A stretch of 64,000 nt of DNA, from contig NZ_JALCZU010000001.1 of the NCBI RefSeq assembly GCF_023522835.1, positions 451,297 through 515,296 of the forward strand, written 5' to 3'. The notes beneath the pieces were generated by a model. The model searched no databases. It saw only the letters and a list, made by a program, of their open reading frames with translations, and was not told the DNA's origin. The number at the start of each line of letters is the position of its first letter. The first letter of the stretch is position 1. The DNA comes from Oceanobacillus saliphilus (GTDB lineage Bacteria > Bacillota > Bacilli > Bacillales > Amphibacillaceae). Shown here in pieces: positions 1 through 9,043 of the stretch. The position numbers and the translations under genes are program-made.

Positions 1-1952
1 TAATCTCTCTTATGAAAGACCAGGTAGATGCTCTACAGGCTCTGGGTATCCCCGCAACGTTCATCAACAGCTCGCTTTCAACAGATGAACAGCATTCCAG
101 ATTGCGCGACTTAGAAAAAGGCCGTTATAAATTTGTTTACGTCGCACCTGAACGTTTTGAATCCGGTTCTTTCGTAAATATAATCAAACGGATCCCCCTT
201 GCACTTGTTGCATTTGACGAAGCACATTGTATCTCCCAATGGGGACATGATTTCAGACCAAGCTACCGTTCGATTGTTCCAAATCTAAAACGGTTGAACA
301 ATATACCCGTGTTTGTCGCGCTTACCGCAACAGCGACGGAGGAAGTAATATCAGACATACAGGAATTATTGCATATTACAGATAATCATGTTGTCAATAC
401 CGGTTTCGAGCGGGAAAATTTATCATTTCATATTGTGAAAGGAAAAGATAAACCCTCCTACATACGTTCATTTTTGGAAGAACATAAAGAAGAGTCCGGC
501 ATTATTTATACCGCTACAAGAAAACAGGCGGATGCTTTGTATGACCAGCTTTCCAAACGGGGAGTCTCCGTTGCCAAATACCATGCCGGATTGTCAGAAG
601 ATGAGCGTAAACGGGCACAGTCTGCTTTTATACACGATGAAAAATCGATTATGATTGCGACAAACGCATTTGGTATGGGAATCGATAAATCCAATGTACG
701 GTATGTCATTCATTATGCTATGCCGATGAATATTGAATCCTACTATCAGGAAGCGGGTAGAGCAGGCCGTGATGGTGAACCTAGTGATTGTATATTGCTA
801 TTTTCCCCTCAAGATGTGCAGCTGCAAAAGTTTTTAATCGAGCAATCCCAAATGGATGAGGCTTCTAAACAAAATGAATATCGTAAATTACAGGCGATGA
901 TTAATTATTGTCACACACATAGCTGCCTTACGTCGTCCATTTTGAATTATTTTGATGATACCATAACGAGAAATACTTGCGGGCGCTGCAGTAACTGTGT
1001 CAATCTCCAAGATAAAGTTGATATTACGGAAGAAGCGCAAATGATTTTATCCTGTGTGAAAAGGATGGGTGAGCGCTTTGGTGTCGGAATGACCGCCAAA
1101 GTTCTTAAAGGGTCAAAAGATAAAAAAATTCGTGATTTCCGTTTGGACCGGATATCTACATACGGCATCCTCTCAGCCTATACAGAAAAGGAGCTGACAG
1201 AACGCATCCATTTTCTTATTGCAGAGCGTCTGATTGGGACCGAGGAAGGCCAGTTTCCCACGCTTCGCCTAAATCAGAACTCTGTTGAAGTGCTGAAAGG
1301 AAAGCGTTCGGTGGAAATGTACACCGCTCCAATTCCAACCAATGAAATTGCTGATTACCATGAAGATCTCTTTATAGAGCTGCGCACATTGCGGAAGCAA
1401 ATTGCAGATGACCGAAATGTGCCACCATATGTGCTATTTTCCGATGCCACCCTAAAAGATTTAAGTCGCTATTTCCCCACATCGAAAGAGGATATGCTTG
1501 AAATCAAAGGGATCGGAGAAAAGAAATATGAACAATATGGAGAAGCATTTTTGGCTGTTATCAAGAGTTGGCGTGCCAGCAATCAGGATGTGAAACAGAA
1601 AATACGGATTGATGCTTCATCCCCTGCAAGGCCAAAAGCAAAAAAATCTGCCGATAATCGACCGAGCCATCTGATCAGCTACCAGATGTTCCAATCAGGA
1701 AAATCCATTAAAGACATTGCAGCAATTCGGGATTTTTCCAAGATGACGATTGAAAATCATATTTTTAAGGCGTTTCAGGAAGGATATCCGCTCTCCTGGG
1801 AAATCTTCTTTAACGAAAACGAAGAGGCTGATGTTCTTGCGGCACACGGACAGATTGAAGAGCCAAAACTGAAACCGTTGAAAGAAGCATTACCGGATGA
1901 ATATGACTATACGAAGATTAAGGCAGTATTGGTTAAAAATCAATTGATGTAG
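1..1952 (+). CDS. recQ: ATP-dependent DNA helicase RecQ (5' end outside the window)
   Basis: RecQ is a 3'-5' DNA helicase used in recombination and fork repair. The reading frame is open to the left edge: the first visible codons read ISLMKDQVDAL, which is RecQ motif Ia, so the Walker A part lies upstream and the ATG at 12 is internal. Counting from that Met, a DEAH box lies at about 69-72, a TATAT motif near 105, and the arginine-finger motif QEAGRAGRDGE near 250. A four-cysteine zinc site (CHTHSC...CGRCSNC) follows. An HRDC domain lies at about 450-525, and a C-terminal helix-turn-helix segment starts with RPSHLISYQMF. That extra C-terminal domain is usual in long Bacillaceae RecQ proteins. 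It ends at a bidirectional terminator facing the aminopeptidase gene. Confidence 0.95.
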   Translation, partial: ISLMKDQVDALQALGIPATFINSSLSTDEQHSRLRDLEKGRYKFVYVAPERFESGSFVNIIKRIPLALVAFDEAHCISQWGHDFRPSYRSIVPNLKRLNNIPVFVALTATATEEVISDIQELLHITDNHVVNTGFERENLSFHIVKGKDKPSYIRSFLEEHKEESGIIYTATRKQADALYDQLSKRGVSVAKYHAGLSEDERKRAQSAFIHDEKSIMIATNAFGMGIDKSNVRYVIHYAMPMNIESYYQEAGRAGRDGEPSDCILLFSPQDVQLQKFLIEQSQMDEASKQNEYRKLQAMINYCHTHSCLTSSILNYFDDTITRNTCGRCSNCVNLQDKVDITEEAQMILSCVKRMGERFGVGMTAKVLKGSKDKKIRDFRLDRISTYGILSAYTEKELTERIHFLIAERLIGTEEGQFPTLRLNQNSVEVLKGKRSVEMYTAPIPTNEIADYHEDLFIELRTLRKQIADDRNVPPYVLFSDATLKDLSRYFPTSKEDMLEIKGIGEKKYEQYGEAFLAVIKSWRASNQDVKQKIRIDASSPARPKAKKSADNRPSHLISYQMFQSGKSIKDIAAIRDFSKMTIENHIFKAFQEGYPLSWEIFFNENEEADVLAAHGQIEEPKLKPLKEALPDEYDYTKIKAVLVKNQLM

Positions 1953-1991
1953 TAGATGCTGTATACATACCATCTTTACAATTTTACAATC

Positions 1992-2027
1992 AAAAGCGTT
2001 GCATCTCATAAGGATGCAACGCTTTTT
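1992..2027. terminator. Bidirectional terminator between recQ and the M29 aminopeptidase
   Basis: A 14-bp stem (AAAAGCGTTGCATC paired with GATGCAACGCTTTT) has a 7-nt loop. A T-run follows it on the plus strand and an A-run precedes it, so it can stop transcripts from both convergent genes. Confidence 0.85.
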
Positions 2028-2034
2028 GGAGTTG

Positions 2035-3279
2035 TTATTCACCTTTAACATTCAATGACCATGTTCCATTACGGAAAACAGCTTCCGTTGTCCCGTCTGC
2101 TTTCACACCATCAATGTCCATTTTATTCGAGCCAATCATGAAATCAACATGAATCAAACTATCGTTCACTCCATGCTTATCAAGCGTTTCTAGATCCATT
2201 GCCGATCCACCTTTCAAATTGGTCGGATAGGCTTTCCCTAAAGCAATATGGCAGGATGCATTTTCATCGAATAATGTATTGTAGAAAACCAATCCGGATT
2301 GGGATACAGGAGATTCATCCGGTACCAATGCAATCTCTCCAAGTCTGCGTGCACCTTCATCTGAGTCAAGCAGATGCTTTAGCACTTCTTCTCCCTGTTC
2401 CGCTTTAAAATCTACTACTTTTCCATCTTTGAAAGTAAGACTGAAATTATCAATCAGGCTTCCGCCATAGTTAAGTGGTTTTGTACTCGCAACAGTACCA
2501 TTGACACCATACTTATGCGGCATTGAAAAGACTTCTTCTGTCGGCATATTGGGGTTAAATGTTACACCGGTTTCCGCAACAGCAGAGCCACCTTTCCAAA
2601 GATGTCCTTGGGGCAACTCCATTTCCAAATTTGTGCCTGGTGCTTTGAAAATAAGCTTTTTATAATTTTTCTCATTGAGCACTTCACGGGCAGTTTTTAA
2701 TGTTTCGTTATGTGCTTCCCATGCTGCAATTGGATTGTCTTGGTCAACACGGACGATTTTCAAAATCGCCTCCCATAAACTTTCCACAGCTTCCTCTTTT
2801 GATTTATCAGGGAAGATTTTCTGTGCCCAATCACCGGATGGGATGGAAATGATCGACCAAGGGATTTTGTCGTTCATCGTATATTTCCGGAAGTTTACCA
2901 TAGCCTCTGCCGCTGCTTTATTTGCTTTGGCAACACGCGATGGGTCAATATCCTTCAATAAATCTGGGTTTGTGGATCGGATGTTCAGTACAGCCGCACC
3001 ATCTTCCACGAAAGAGTCATGAAGCTTCACTTTCCATTCTGGATAATCGGTAATTACCTCATCTGGAGCATTCTCATATTTCAACAGGGTTAATTCATCA
3101 TCTACCCAGTTAATATGTACATCTTTGGCACCTATTTCATATGCTTTACGAACAACCAGTTTTGTGAAATCTGCTCCTTCAATTGGAGCATTGATCATTA
3201 ATGCCTGCCCTTTCTGCAAATTCACACCTGTACGCAAAGCTAATTCAGCATATTTTTCCTGAGTTTGTTGACTCACCAT
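2035..3279 (-). CDS. ampS: M29-family metallo-aminopeptidase (AmpS/AmpT type)
   Basis: This is a 414-residue cytosolic aminopeptidase of family M29, close to the family length of about 410. Visible hallmarks are the N-terminal segment with ALMINAPIEGADF, the metal-ligand region NMPTEEVFSMPH near residue 250, the YNTLFDENASCHIALG segment near 335-350, and the SLIHVDFMIGS motif near 375-385, which carries the His and Asp ligands. The ATG is preceded by GGAGG at good spacing. It is a single gene, convergent with recQ and divergent from the HxlR regulator. Peptide end-trimming is known for the family; the substrate here cannot be told from sequence. Confidence 0.93.
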   Translation of the reverse strand: MVSQQTQEKYAELALRTGVNLQKGQALMINAPIEGADFTKLVVRKAYEIGAKDVHINWVDDELTLLKYENAPDEVITDYPEWKVKLHDSFVEDGAAVLNIRSTNPDLLKDIDPSRVAKANKAAAEAMVNFRKYTMNDKIPWSIISIPSGDWAQKIFPDKSKEEAVESLWEAILKIVRVDQDNPIAAWEAHNETLKTAREVLNEKNYKKLIFKAPGTNLEMELPQGHLWKGGSAVAETGVTFNPNMPTEEVFSMPHKYGVNGTVASTKPLNYGGSLIDNFSLTFKDGKVVDFKAEQGEEVLKHLLDSDEGARRLGEIALVPDESPVSQSGLVFYNTLFDENASCHIALGKAYPTNLKGGSAMDLETLDKHGVNDSLIHVDFMIGSNKMDIDGVKADGTTEAVFRNGTWSLNVKGE

Positions 3280-3499
3280 AATTTAACCTCCAAAAAGATT
3301 GTTCATCTAAAGTGTGGCATATTCGTTGATACATATACCTATTTGGTGTTCCAAAACACACACTATATACTCATTATTTCATATCCAATGGAAAATTGCC
3401 AAAATTTATTCCATTTACCAACTATTTTCTCACCAATTTTCCTAAAAAAAGCAATCTTATTTACGAAGTGGTCATAATATGATAGGATAAACTAATAAG

Positions 3500-3528
3500 T
3501 TACTTTTTGTAATCATTGGTGATATTAC
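3500..3528. promoter_or_regulatory. Dyad sequences upstream of the HxlR regulator (possible operator)
   Basis: The divergent gap 3280-3576 between ampS and the regulator contains two small overlapping dyads: TTAC-TTTTT-GTAA at 3500-3512, and GTAAT paired with ATTAC at 3509-3528. They lie 50-75 bp before the regulator start, where an autoregulatory operator would sit. No strong -35/-10 pair was found. The operator role is inferred. Confidence 0.35.
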
Positions 3529-3576
3529 TAATGTTTCATAATAGATACGATATTATATAGGGGTGGGGTGATTTTC

Positions 3577-3906
3577 ATGCAGAACTTATGTCCGCGATTT
3601 GAAAAGGCTATGGGGCTTCTTAGTACACGCTGGGTTGGTTTAATACTTTTTGAGCTTTTAAACGGTGCAAAACGCTTTTCTGAGATGGAAGCAGATTTAC
3701 CGATAAGTGGCAGACTGCTTTCTGATCGATTAAAATTACTCGAAAAAGAGGGGATTGTTGAACGTAATATATACTCCGAATTCCCTGTTCGAATCGAGTA
3801 TTCCCTTTCTGATAAAGGGAAAACACTGGAACCTGTCATCAAGGAAATTCAACGGTGGGCCAATGACCATATTACACCGGAAGAGTCGGAAAACCAAGAA
3901 GCATAA
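3577..3906 (+). CDS. HxlR-family transcriptional regulator, YodB/CatR-like
   Basis: This is a 109-residue winged-helix repressor of the HxlR family. I start it at ATG 3577, behind GGGGTG, giving MQNLCPRF. The in-frame GTG at 3568 has no proper ribosome site. The HxlR pattern is clear: RWVGLILFELLNG, KRFSEMEADLP, LSDRLKLLEKEGIVER and YSLSDKGKTLEP. Cys5 lies where B. subtilis YodB has its thiol sensor Cys6 (family knowledge), so a quinone/diamide/disulfide-sensing repressor is likely (inference). No azoreductase or nitroreductase gene adjoins it; its neighbours are an aminopeptidase and a thioesterase. The targets are therefore probably elsewhere, plus autoregulation. A terminator follows directly. 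Confidence 0.85.
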   Translation: MQNLCPRFEKAMGLLSTRWVGLILFELLNGAKRFSEMEADLPISGRLLSDRLKLLEKEGIVERNIYSEFPVRIEYSLSDKGKTLEPVIKEIQRWANDHITPEESENQEA

Positions 3907-3910
3907 TAGG

Positions 3911-3947
3911 AAAAGGACTGTTTTTTCAGGAAAACAGTCCTTTTTTT
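3911..3947 (+). terminator. Rho-independent terminator of the HxlR gene
   Basis: The stem AAAAGGACTGTTTT pairs with AAAACAGTCCTTTT across a 6-nt loop, followed by a run of seven T. It begins a few bases after the stop codon. Confidence 0.9.
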
Positions 3948-3956
3948 ATATTTCCA

Positions 3957-4126
3957 AATGGGCTCCTTCGCTTTTGCTCGGCCAGCTCAGTCGACCAGGG
4001 TCTATTGGACTTCCCTCACCTCTGTTCGATAAGTCAACATCAGTTCACTTTCGTTCACTGTGTTTCCTTTATCTCCGACGGCTTAGTCCAATCCATACGC
4101 CCCTAACCGGTCTCCTTCGCTTTTGT
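3957..4126 (+). repeat. Interspersed repeat family A, copy 1 (diverged)
   Basis: About 170 bp related to the copies at 10908, 16667 and 42908. Shared landmarks are GACTTCCCTCACCT, CGATAAGTCAACATC, GTGTTTCCTTTATCTCC and a terminal CGCTTTTGT. It is the most diverged copy. It fills the gap between the convergent HxlR and thioesterase genes and ends within a few bases of the thioesterase stop codon. Confidence 0.75.
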
Positions 4127-4128
4127 AA

Positions 4129-4641
4129 CTATTCCATTACATATTTTGTGCCAAAGGTTTTGGCGAGGTCTTTTGATTGGCCTCTTCTTTCTCCCCGGCG
4201 TTTTGCCCTTAACGGAGCACTTTCATGTAGCATTTTTTCATGTTCCGTTTCTGGATAAACAGGTGGTACTGGTACTGGTTTCCCATCAGAATCAACCGCT
4301 ACAAACGTCATAAAGGCCGTCGTACATACCTTTCTTTCCCCTGATACGATATCTTCGGTTATTGCCTTTGCGAAAACTTCCATGGACGTATGATGTGTCC
4401 ACGTTACAAAAGCCTCAATGGAAATATAGTGCCCTACTTTTACCGGCGCAAGAAAATCAACCGAATCTGTTGATGCAGTTACTACCGGGTGTTTCGCATG
4501 TTTTACTGCAGCTATGCCAGCTATATCATCTAAATGCGCCATTAATGCACCACCAAAAAGCGTGCCAAACGCATTTGTTTCCGGCGGAAGTACATGTGTT
4601 GTTTTTAATGCCAATGATTTCGAACAAGGTTTTGCGTCCAT
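4129..4641 (-). CDS. Acyl-CoA thioesterase, hotdog fold (YkhA/YciA type)
   Basis: A 170-residue hotdog-fold acyl-CoA hydrolase. The start is the ATG of MDAKPCSKS, preceded by AAGGAGG seven bases upstream; an earlier in-frame Met has no ribosome site. The motif NAFGTLFGGALMAHLDD near residues 24-40 contains the catalytic Asn/Asp region of this family. VTASTDSVDFLAPVKVGH and SMEVFAKAITEDIVSGER are also typical. The basic tail is unremarkable. The family hydrolyses medium- and long-chain acyl-CoA in the cytosol, usually as a hexamer. It lies downstream of cls on the same strand, a plausible lipid-related pairing, but a 120-bp gap with a small hairpin (4664-4687) separates them. Confidence 0.9.
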   Translation of the reverse strand: MDAKPCSKSLALKTTHVLPPETNAFGTLFGGALMAHLDDIAGIAAVKHAKHPVVTASTDSVDFLAPVKVGHYISIEAFVTWTHHTSMEVFAKAITEDIVSGERKVCTTAFMTFVAVDSDGKPVPVPPVYPETEHEKMLHESAPLRAKRRGERRGQSKDLAKTFGTKYVME

Positions 4642-4762
4642 TTTTATCCTCCTTAAAAAACTCCGTGTCACCATGCCTTTCGGTGACAGAACTTCGGTGC
4701 ATTGGTGCAGACAGGAAACGTTTATCCCCTATATCTGCGCCTAATAAATCATTTGAATAAAC

Positions 4763-6202
4763 TTATAGTACCGGTGAAATCAATCTCGAGATGGATTCCT
4801 TAAAACGTATTCCTAGTGACCTTTGCTCGTATAATTTTTTCGTCATCTGTGTTGATAATTTGATGTCTTTATTGAAATCCTCAACCATTTGTTCGGCTAA
4901 ATCAGAATCATACAAAAATGCATTTACTTCAAAATTCAGCCGAAAGCTCCTTACGTCTATGTTTGCAGTACCGACAGAAGCGATCTTGCCATCTACAACA
5001 ATTGACTTGGCATGCAGAAAACCGTTTTGGTAAATGAAAATTTCCGCTCCTGCATTTAACAGATCCCCTGCATTCGATAATGTTGCCCAATAAACGAATG
5101 GATGGTCAGGTTTATTCGGGATCATGATTTTCACATCCACACCCGATAATACAGCGATCCGCAATGCATCCCGCAAGCTTTCATCTGGAATGAAATAAGG
5201 TGTCTGAATGTATATGTATTTCTTCGCTGACATAATCATTTTGATATAGCCATTTTTGATTTGTTCCCATTCTGAATCCGGTCCACTGGAAACAATCTGC
5301 ACGCCAACATCCCCACTGTCATGCGTATTATAATAGCAATCATCATATTCGACAGCCTCATGTGATGCCTGGTTCCAGTCAAGAATAAAACGCGTCTGCA
5401 TGCTTTGGACAGCATCGCCCGTGATACGTAGATGCGTGTCCCGCCAATAGCCAAATTTCTTCTTCTTGCCTAGATATTCGTCACCTACATTAAATCCACC
5501 AATATATCCAATTTTCCCATCAATAATTGTCAGTTTACGGTGATTTCTATAGTTTATTTTAAAATTGACAATGAATTTAGATGGAAAAAAAGCCTCCACC
5601 ATAACACCGGCATTTTTCAAGCGATTGATAAATCGTTTTTTTAAAGAACGCGAACCCATGGCATCATACAATACTCGAACATCCACACCTTCATTGGCCT
5701 TCTTGATTAATACTTCAGCAAGTCTTTGACCGAGCTCATCACTGCGCATAATATAATATTGCATGTGGATATGATCTGTCGCCCTTTGCATATCCAAAAT
5801 TAATGTGTTAAATTTTTCTTCCCCATCTGTCAAAATCTCCACATGGTTATTTTGTGAAAAAATAGCATCGTCATTCCGCAAATGTAAATATATTAAATCT
5901 TTATAAGGGTCCAGACCGTTGTGTTTAAAAACAAATTCCCTATCCTCGAGTGCTCGAAGCTGTGCCTGTACCGCAGTTTTGACACCAAGCCGACTTTTAT
6001 TATCCCATGTAAATATCCGCTTTTTACTTATCGGTTTTCCAAAAATTAAATAAAGGAAAAAGCCAGCAACTGGAATAAACAGCAGAACCATCAGCCATGC
6101 CCAAGAAGAAGTGGGGTCTTTTCGTTCCAAGAATACGATAGAAATCCCTAATGCAATATTTAATACAATTATTAGTCCTAATAAAAAAGATAATATTCCC
6201 AT
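4763..6202 (-). CDS. cls: Cardiolipin synthase (phospholipase D superfamily)
   Basis: A 479-residue membrane enzyme that condenses two phosphatidylglycerols to cardiolipin and glycerol. Two N-terminal membrane helices (about 3-23 and 33-54) are followed by two PLD domains. These carry the HKD motifs HRKLTIID at about 221 and HAKSIVVD at about 397, each followed by the usual GG/GTxNxDxRS context (GGFNVGDEY, GTANIDVRSF). Length and architecture match full-length Bacillus Cls. The start ATG has AGGGGG about 11 bases upstream, a rather long spacing. Cardiolipin rises under salt stress in related bacteria (general knowledge); no regulator site was seen here. Confidence 0.95.
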   Translation of the reverse strand: MGILSFLLGLIIVLNIALGISIVFLERKDPTSSWAWLMVLLFIPVAGFFLYLIFGKPISKKRIFTWDNKSRLGVKTAVQAQLRALEDREFVFKHNGLDPYKDLIYLHLRNDDAIFSQNNHVEILTDGEEKFNTLILDMQRATDHIHMQYYIMRSDELGQRLAEVLIKKANEGVDVRVLYDAMGSRSLKKRFINRLKNAGVMVEAFFPSKFIVNFKINYRNHRKLTIIDGKIGYIGGFNVGDEYLGKKKKFGYWRDTHLRITGDAVQSMQTRFILDWNQASHEAVEYDDCYYNTHDSGDVGVQIVSSGPDSEWEQIKNGYIKMIMSAKKYIYIQTPYFIPDESLRDALRIAVLSGVDVKIMIPNKPDHPFVYWATLSNAGDLLNAGAEIFIYQNGFLHAKSIVVDGKIASVGTANIDVRSFRLNFEVNAFLYDSDLAEQMVEDFNKDIKLSTQMTKKLYEQRSLGIRFKESISRLISPVL

Positions 6203-6422
6203 ACAGAAACGGTCCCCCTCTGAACAATATGTAATTCTACTTTATAATATAGCATAGAAATATATTCCAAGTAATAATGACTATTCATGGGTTACCCGAG
6301 GCACTGATGCAGTAATTTTTGTAAGTGATATCACTCAAATCACCTACAAAGACAGACACCTGCACCGGGTCTACCGTTGCAGGCATGCAGACAGATCCAT
6401 ATATACCGATGTTGAAGTTACC

Positions 6423-7607
6423 TTATATTCTGTCCAAAGCTTGTTCCAGATCGGACCATATATCCTGCCAAGCTTCAAGGCCTACTGACAGACGGATCAA
6501 TTGATCAGTTATCCCCATTTGCTGACGGGTAGCCGCTGGAATGACTGCATGTGTCATAGTGGCGGGATGTTCGATTAAGGTTTCTGCATCGCCCAGACTG
6601 ACGGCAATTTGTAAAAAGGATAAATGATTCAATACTTGTTGAGCTGTTTTTTTATCGCCCTTTATCTCAAAGGAAATGACTCCGCCACCCCGCTTCATCT
6701 GCTTTTCCATTATTGGATAGTCGGGGTTACTTTCATCACTTGGATAGTATACGTTACTTACCTTGTTATTACGCTTCAGTTTTTCGACAATTCTTTCCGC
6801 GTTCTCACAGTGTCGATCAAGTCTGACAGGCAACGTTTTCAGACCTCGAAGCAATAACCAGGCATCAAATGGCGATAATACTCCACCAATGTCCTTTTGC
6901 GTCGTGGCAGCAACTGAATCGATAAATGCTTCCTTTCCTACGACCAATCCGGCAATAACATCACCATGTCCTCCAATATATTTCGTTGCACTATGGATTA
7001 CAACATCACATCCAAAATCCAATGGACGTTGTAAATAAGGAGACGAAAATGTATTATCGACTACGACAGGGATATGGAATTCCTTTGCAACTTCAGCGAC
7101 CATCTGCAAATCAATCAACTTCATTGTCGGATTGATAGGTGTCTCTACATAAATAACGGTAGTTTCTTTTTTAATCCGTTTTCGAAGTTCATCCTTTGAT
7201 ATCATATCTGTATAATCCGTATCTATGTTGTATTTTTCTTTCATCATCGATAACAATCCAAACGTGCATCCATACAATCCCGAGGAACAAACAATATGGT
7301 CATTTGCCTTTGTTAATGCAATTAAAACGGCAGAGACTGCTGCCATTCCAGATGCAAATGCAAGTCCCTTTTCACCATTTTCAAGGTCTGCGATACGCTC
7401 TTCAAGTATATGGACAGTCGGATTACCAAGTCTGGAATAGATATACCCTTCTTCATCCCCTGCGAAACGCCGCTCCCCTTGCTCAGCTGTTTCAAAAGTA
7501 TAGGTCGATGTCTGAAAGATCGGTGGAGTGAGACTGCCTAGCATTCTTTTTGTGTCATAGCCTCCATGGATAACTGCAGTTTCAATATAGTCATGTTTCT
7601 TTACCAT
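6423..7607 (-). CDS. megL: Methionine gamma-lyase (PLP-dependent, Cys/Met metabolism family)
   Basis: A 394-residue trans-sulfuration-fold enzyme. I start it at MVKKHDYIE, behind AAGGGGG, rather than 15 residues upstream where no ribosome site exists. The PLP lysine is Lys209 in SATKYIGGHGD, and YIYSRLGNPT binds the cofactor phosphate. SSGLYGCTFG carries Cys114, equivalent to the Cys116 that marks methionine gamma-lyases (P. putida numbering, family knowledge); cystathionine gamma-lyases lack it. The reaction would be methionine to methanethiol, 2-oxobutyrate and ammonia. It is divergent from rarD. It lies near the riboswitch-controlled sulfhydrylase but on the other strand and without an S-box of its own. 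A cystathionine gamma-lyase assignment is the main alternative. Confidence 0.82.
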   Translation of the reverse strand: MVKKHDYIETAVIHGGYDTKRMLGSLTPPIFQTSTYTFETAEQGERRFAGDEEGYIYSRLGNPTVHILEERIADLENGEKGLAFASGMAAVSAVLIALTKANDHIVCSSGLYGCTFGLLSMMKEKYNIDTDYTDMISKDELRKRIKKETTVIYVETPINPTMKLIDLQMVAEVAKEFHIPVVVDNTFSSPYLQRPLDFGCDVVIHSATKYIGGHGDVIAGLVVGKEAFIDSVAATTQKDIGGVLSPFDAWLLLRGLKTLPVRLDRHCENAERIVEKLKRNNKVSNVYYPSDESNPDYPIMEKQMKRGGGVISFEIKGDKKTAQQVLNHLSFLQIAVSLGDAETLIEHPATMTHAVIPAATRQQMGITDQLIRLSVGLEAWQDIWSDLEQALDRI

Positions 7608-7770
7608 AAATGGACCCCCTTCTTGATTCTTATCAACCTTCATCTCTATCATAATGGAAACGGTTATCTTATGAAACCGGTTTCTTTATTTATTTAGGCT
7701 AACCGATTGATTTATTGAACAATTCGATCTACTATTATCATATTGTTGATTTGAAAAGAGGAAAAGATAT

Positions 7771-8676
7771 ATGGATCGTCGTCAATCGAAAATAGGTATC
7801 CTTTATACATTCAGTGCTTATTTATTATGGGGTTTTATTACGCTGTACTGGAAGCAGATTGATTATGTTCCTGCGGGGCAGATTCTTGCACATCGTATCG
7901 TCTGGTCATGTGCTTTCCTGCTAATCCTCATTATCGTATGGGGCAAATGGCGGCCTTTCATACAAGAATGCCGTGCTATTCTTCATGATAAAAAAAGATT
8001 ATTTGGAATTACAGCCGCCTCCATTGTCATTAGTATGAACTGGTTTTTATTTATATGGGCAGTTGTCAACGGACATGTATTGCAAGCAAGCCTTGGCTAT
8101 TATATTAATCCATTGATAAGCATTTTGCTTGGCGTTGTTATACTGAAGGAGGCCGTATCCAGGGGGCAGACTATTTCATTTATTCTTGCAGCAGCAGGGG
8201 TTATTTACCTTACAATAAGCTACGGGGTCTTTCCGTGGGTTTCACTCCTTCTGGCGATTACATTCGCATTATATGGCCTGCTGAAAAAAACAGTGGACAT
8301 TGGAGCTGTGTTCGGATTGACGATTGAAACGTTGATTATGATTCCTATTGCACTTATCTATTTATGGACGGTTTCGGAAAATTCATTTACGATACAACCA
8401 ATTTTCACCGTAACAAATTTATATTTAATTGGTGCAGGGATTGCAACTGCTGTCCCACTACTGTTGTTTTCCAGTGGCGCTAAACAAATACCGCTTGCCA
8501 TGGTTGGTTTCCTGCAATACATAACACCAACAATGATGCTTGTGCTTGGCGTGTTCCTGTTTAACGAACCCTTCACACAGGCACATCTGATTACTTTTAT
8601 TCTCATATGGTTTGCACTATTTATCTATATGACTTCCGTATACAGACAGGCGGGGAAAAAACTAAAAATGAGATAG
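7771..8676 (+). CDS. rarD: RarD-type EamA/DMT permease
   Basis: A 301-residue integral membrane protein with ten predicted helices in two EamA repeats. The RarD-specific start is visible: GILYTFSAYLLWGFITLYWK, then ILAHRIVWS and SMNWFLFIWAVVNGHVLQASLGYYINPL. The second half carries AMVGFLQYITPTMMLVLGVFLFNEPF. The family is annotated as chloramphenicol-sensitive/amino-acid-metabolite exporter, but the substrate is not established. The start ATG is preceded by GAGGAAAAG. It stands alone ahead of the S-box promoter. Confidence 0.9.
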   Translation: MDRRQSKIGILYTFSAYLLWGFITLYWKQIDYVPAGQILAHRIVWSCAFLLILIIVWGKWRPFIQECRAILHDKKRLFGITAASIVISMNWFLFIWAVVNGHVLQASLGYYINPLISILLGVVILKEAVSRGQTISFILAAAGVIYLTISYGVFPWVSLLLAITFALYGLLKKTVDIGAVFGLTIETLIMIPIALIYLWTVSENSFTIQPIFTVTNLYLIGAGIATAVPLLLFSSGAKQIPLAMVGFLQYITPTMMLVLGVFLFNEPFTQAHLITFILIWFALFIYMTSVYRQAGKKLKMR

Positions 8677-8772
8677 ATAGGACTTCTTTGGTTTAACTCA
8701 ACTTACTTAGGTCTATTGGTCTTTTTCACTATCCGAAAATTGAGCTTTTAAGAAATATTTCCAAAAAGCCGG

Positions 8773-8801
8773 TTGACAATAATTCGAATAAAATATATAA
8801 T
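8773..8801 (+). promoter_or_regulatory. Consensus sigma-A promoter of the metY leader
   Basis: TTGACA at 8773-8778 and TATAAT at 8796-8801, separated by exactly 17 bp, match the vegetative consensus perfectly. Transcription would start near 8808, about 15 bases before the riboswitch P1 stem. Confidence 0.93.
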
Positions 8802-8823
8802 CGGATTAATTCAATATAGCAAT

Positions 8824-8943
8824 CTCTTATCAAGAGCGGTGGAGGGAATAGGCCCTTTGAAACCCGGCAACCTTAGAGCAGACTTGTTCTGTTTTTAAAA
8901 GGTGCTAAATCCTACAGGTCACTATTGATCTGGAAGATAAGAG
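8824..8943 (+). promoter_or_regulatory. SAM-I (S-box) riboswitch
   Basis: P1 is closed by CTCTTATC (8824-8831) and GATAAGAG (8936-8943). The conserved core is intact: AGAGCGGTGGAGGGA, GGCCCTTTGAAACCCGGCAACC, the GGTGCTAAATCC segment and the late ACAG/GATCTGG region. SAM binding would stabilise this fold and allow the downstream terminator to form, shutting off the sulfhydrylase gene when SAM is plentiful. Confidence 0.97.
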
Positions 8944-8963
8944 GAGGTCCGTTTTATACATAC

Positions 8964-8995
8964 GCCCTCTTCTTAGGAAGAGGGCTTTTCATTTT
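8964..8995 (+). terminator. Riboswitch-controlled terminator
   Basis: The stem GCCCTCTTC/GAAGAGGGC with loop TTAG is followed by TTTTCATTTTC. It stands between the S-box and the metY ribosome site, the standard place for the SAM-dependent expression-platform terminator. Confidence 0.93.
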
Positions 8996-9043
8996 CTCCT
9001 CTTCCTCCAGATATTAAACCTAAAATATAAGGAGGAATTTTTC

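Noticed and set aside
3755-4258. 167-codon frame across the HxlR 3' end, terminator and repeat A
   Set aside because: It overlaps two supported genes and runs through a terminator and a repeat; no ribosome site.
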